DNA of 6,329 nt from UBA6049 sp965662345 (GTDB lineage: Bacteria > Bacteroidota > Bacteroidia > Flavobacteriales_G > Salibacteraceae), in contig CBFIHE010000055.1 of assembly GCA_965662345.1 (NCBI GenBank), positions 1-6,329 on the forward strand, in the 5' to 3' direction. Below, piece by piece: positions 6,169 to 6,329 of this stretch; positions within the stretch are counted from its first letter, which is position 1; every line of letters starts with the position of its first letter. The position numbers were made by a program, and so were the translations under genes. Under the pieces are notes generated by a model. The model was not told the origin of the DNA. It did not search any database and saw only the letters and a program-made list of their open reading frames with translations.

Positions 6169-6248
6169 AGATGCTGAAACAAGTTCAGCATGACGATTAA
6201 GGAAGATTCCGATACGAAGAGTGTCACCCTGGACTTGGTTCAGGGTCT
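6169..6248 (+). repeat. 80-bp dispersed double-hairpin element, copy B
   Basis: Second copy of the unit at 281-360, same orientation and same length. It has a perfect 7-bp stem TGCTGAA (6172-6178)/TTCAGCA (6184-6190) and a second stem ACCCTG (6226-6231)/CAGGGT (6241-6246). The differences between copies fall mostly in the linker and in the second loop, while the stem arms are largely kept, as expected if structure matters. A minus-strand reading frame across it contains RHAELVSAS and NQVQGDT, peptides I recognise as recurrent repeat-derived false ORFs in Bacteroidota genomes. Confidence 0.82.
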
Positions 6249-6261
6249 TTTCTTCTTCTTT

Positions 6262-6296
6262 CCTTTTTCTTGATAAAAAGGAAAACAAAAATCAAG
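6262..6296. repeat. Competing short inverted repeats in front of the right-hand repeat
   Basis: Two mutually exclusive stems can form. CCTTTTT (6262-6268) pairs with AAAAAGG (6275-6281) around the loop CTTGAT, and that same CTTGAT (6269-6274) pairs with ATCAAG (6291-6296). The CTTGAT...ATCAAGG arrangement just upstream of GGCAAACG looks like the head of the dispersed repeat. It may be a terminator or attenuator-like structure for a gene outside the window, or simply part of the repeat. Confidence 0.45.
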
Positions 6297-6307
6297 GCTG
6301 GCAAACG

Positions 6308-6328
6308 CTTATGTTGAAATCCAATGGG
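6308..6328 (+). repeat. 21-bp direct repeat, right copy
   Basis: Exact copy of positions 1-21 at the right edge. The next base is T here and C on the left. It is preceded by ATCAAGGCTGGCAAACG, which I expect also precedes the left copy outside the window. The two copies flank the complete six-gene block as direct repeats about 6.3 kb apart. Confidence 0.9.
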
Positions 6329-6329
6329 T

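Noticed and set aside
6100..6288. 62-residue minus-strand reading frame containing NQVQGDT and RHAELVSASAS
   Set aside because: It runs straight through the 80-bp hairpin repeat. Such peptides are a known by-product of this repeat family, and there is no supporting context for a real gene.

Overview
This window looks like a piece of a Bacteroidota chromosome, probably an aquatic Flavobacteriales-type organism. Four things point that way: a TAnnTTTG-type -7 box before the first gene, A-rich leaders mostly lacking a well-placed Shine-Dalgarno, moderate GC by eye, and intergenic repeats whose chance translations (RHAELVSAS- and NQVQGDT-like peptides) I recognise as common mis-annotated ORFs in Bacteroidota. 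The taxonomic call is an inference.

Layout, right to left because every gene is on the minus strand. Positions 5996-6329 hold no gene. They contain a promoter-like box, two palindromes, an 80-bp double-hairpin repeat, a short inverted-repeat region and the start of a long dispersed repeat. Positions 5995 to 366 hold six tightly packed genes: a small PD-(D/E)XK-like protein of unknown function, a sodium:solute symporter (SSS family), a GNAT acetyltransferase, an M20D-type metallo-amidohydrolase, an alanine racemase (Alr), and a second PLP racemase of the alanine/ornithine racemase family. Junctions are a 4-bp gap, a 4-bp ATGA overlap, 0 bp, 1 bp and 13 bp, so one polycistronic mRNA with translational coupling is very likely. 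Positions 1-365 hold no gene. They contain a heavily base-paired dispersed repeat, a small TTGTAC-phased repeat and a second 80-bp element that begins 5 bp past the last stop codon.

Working model (inference): the symporter imports an amino acid, N-acyl amino acid or small peptide-like compound. The M20 enzyme removes the acyl group, the GNAT enzyme may acylate or detoxify an amine, and the two unrelated-in-specificity racemases interconvert L and D forms. This fits salvage of D-amino acids or N-acylated amino acids better than ordinary cell-wall alanine racemisation. In many Bacteroidota a MurF-Alr fusion supplies the latter, and the Alr here has lost several canonical active-site residues. 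The substrate cannot be read from sequence.

The whole gene block lies between direct copies of two repeat families. The first 21 bases of the window recur exactly at 6308-6328, and the 80-bp element occurs once on each side in the same orientation.
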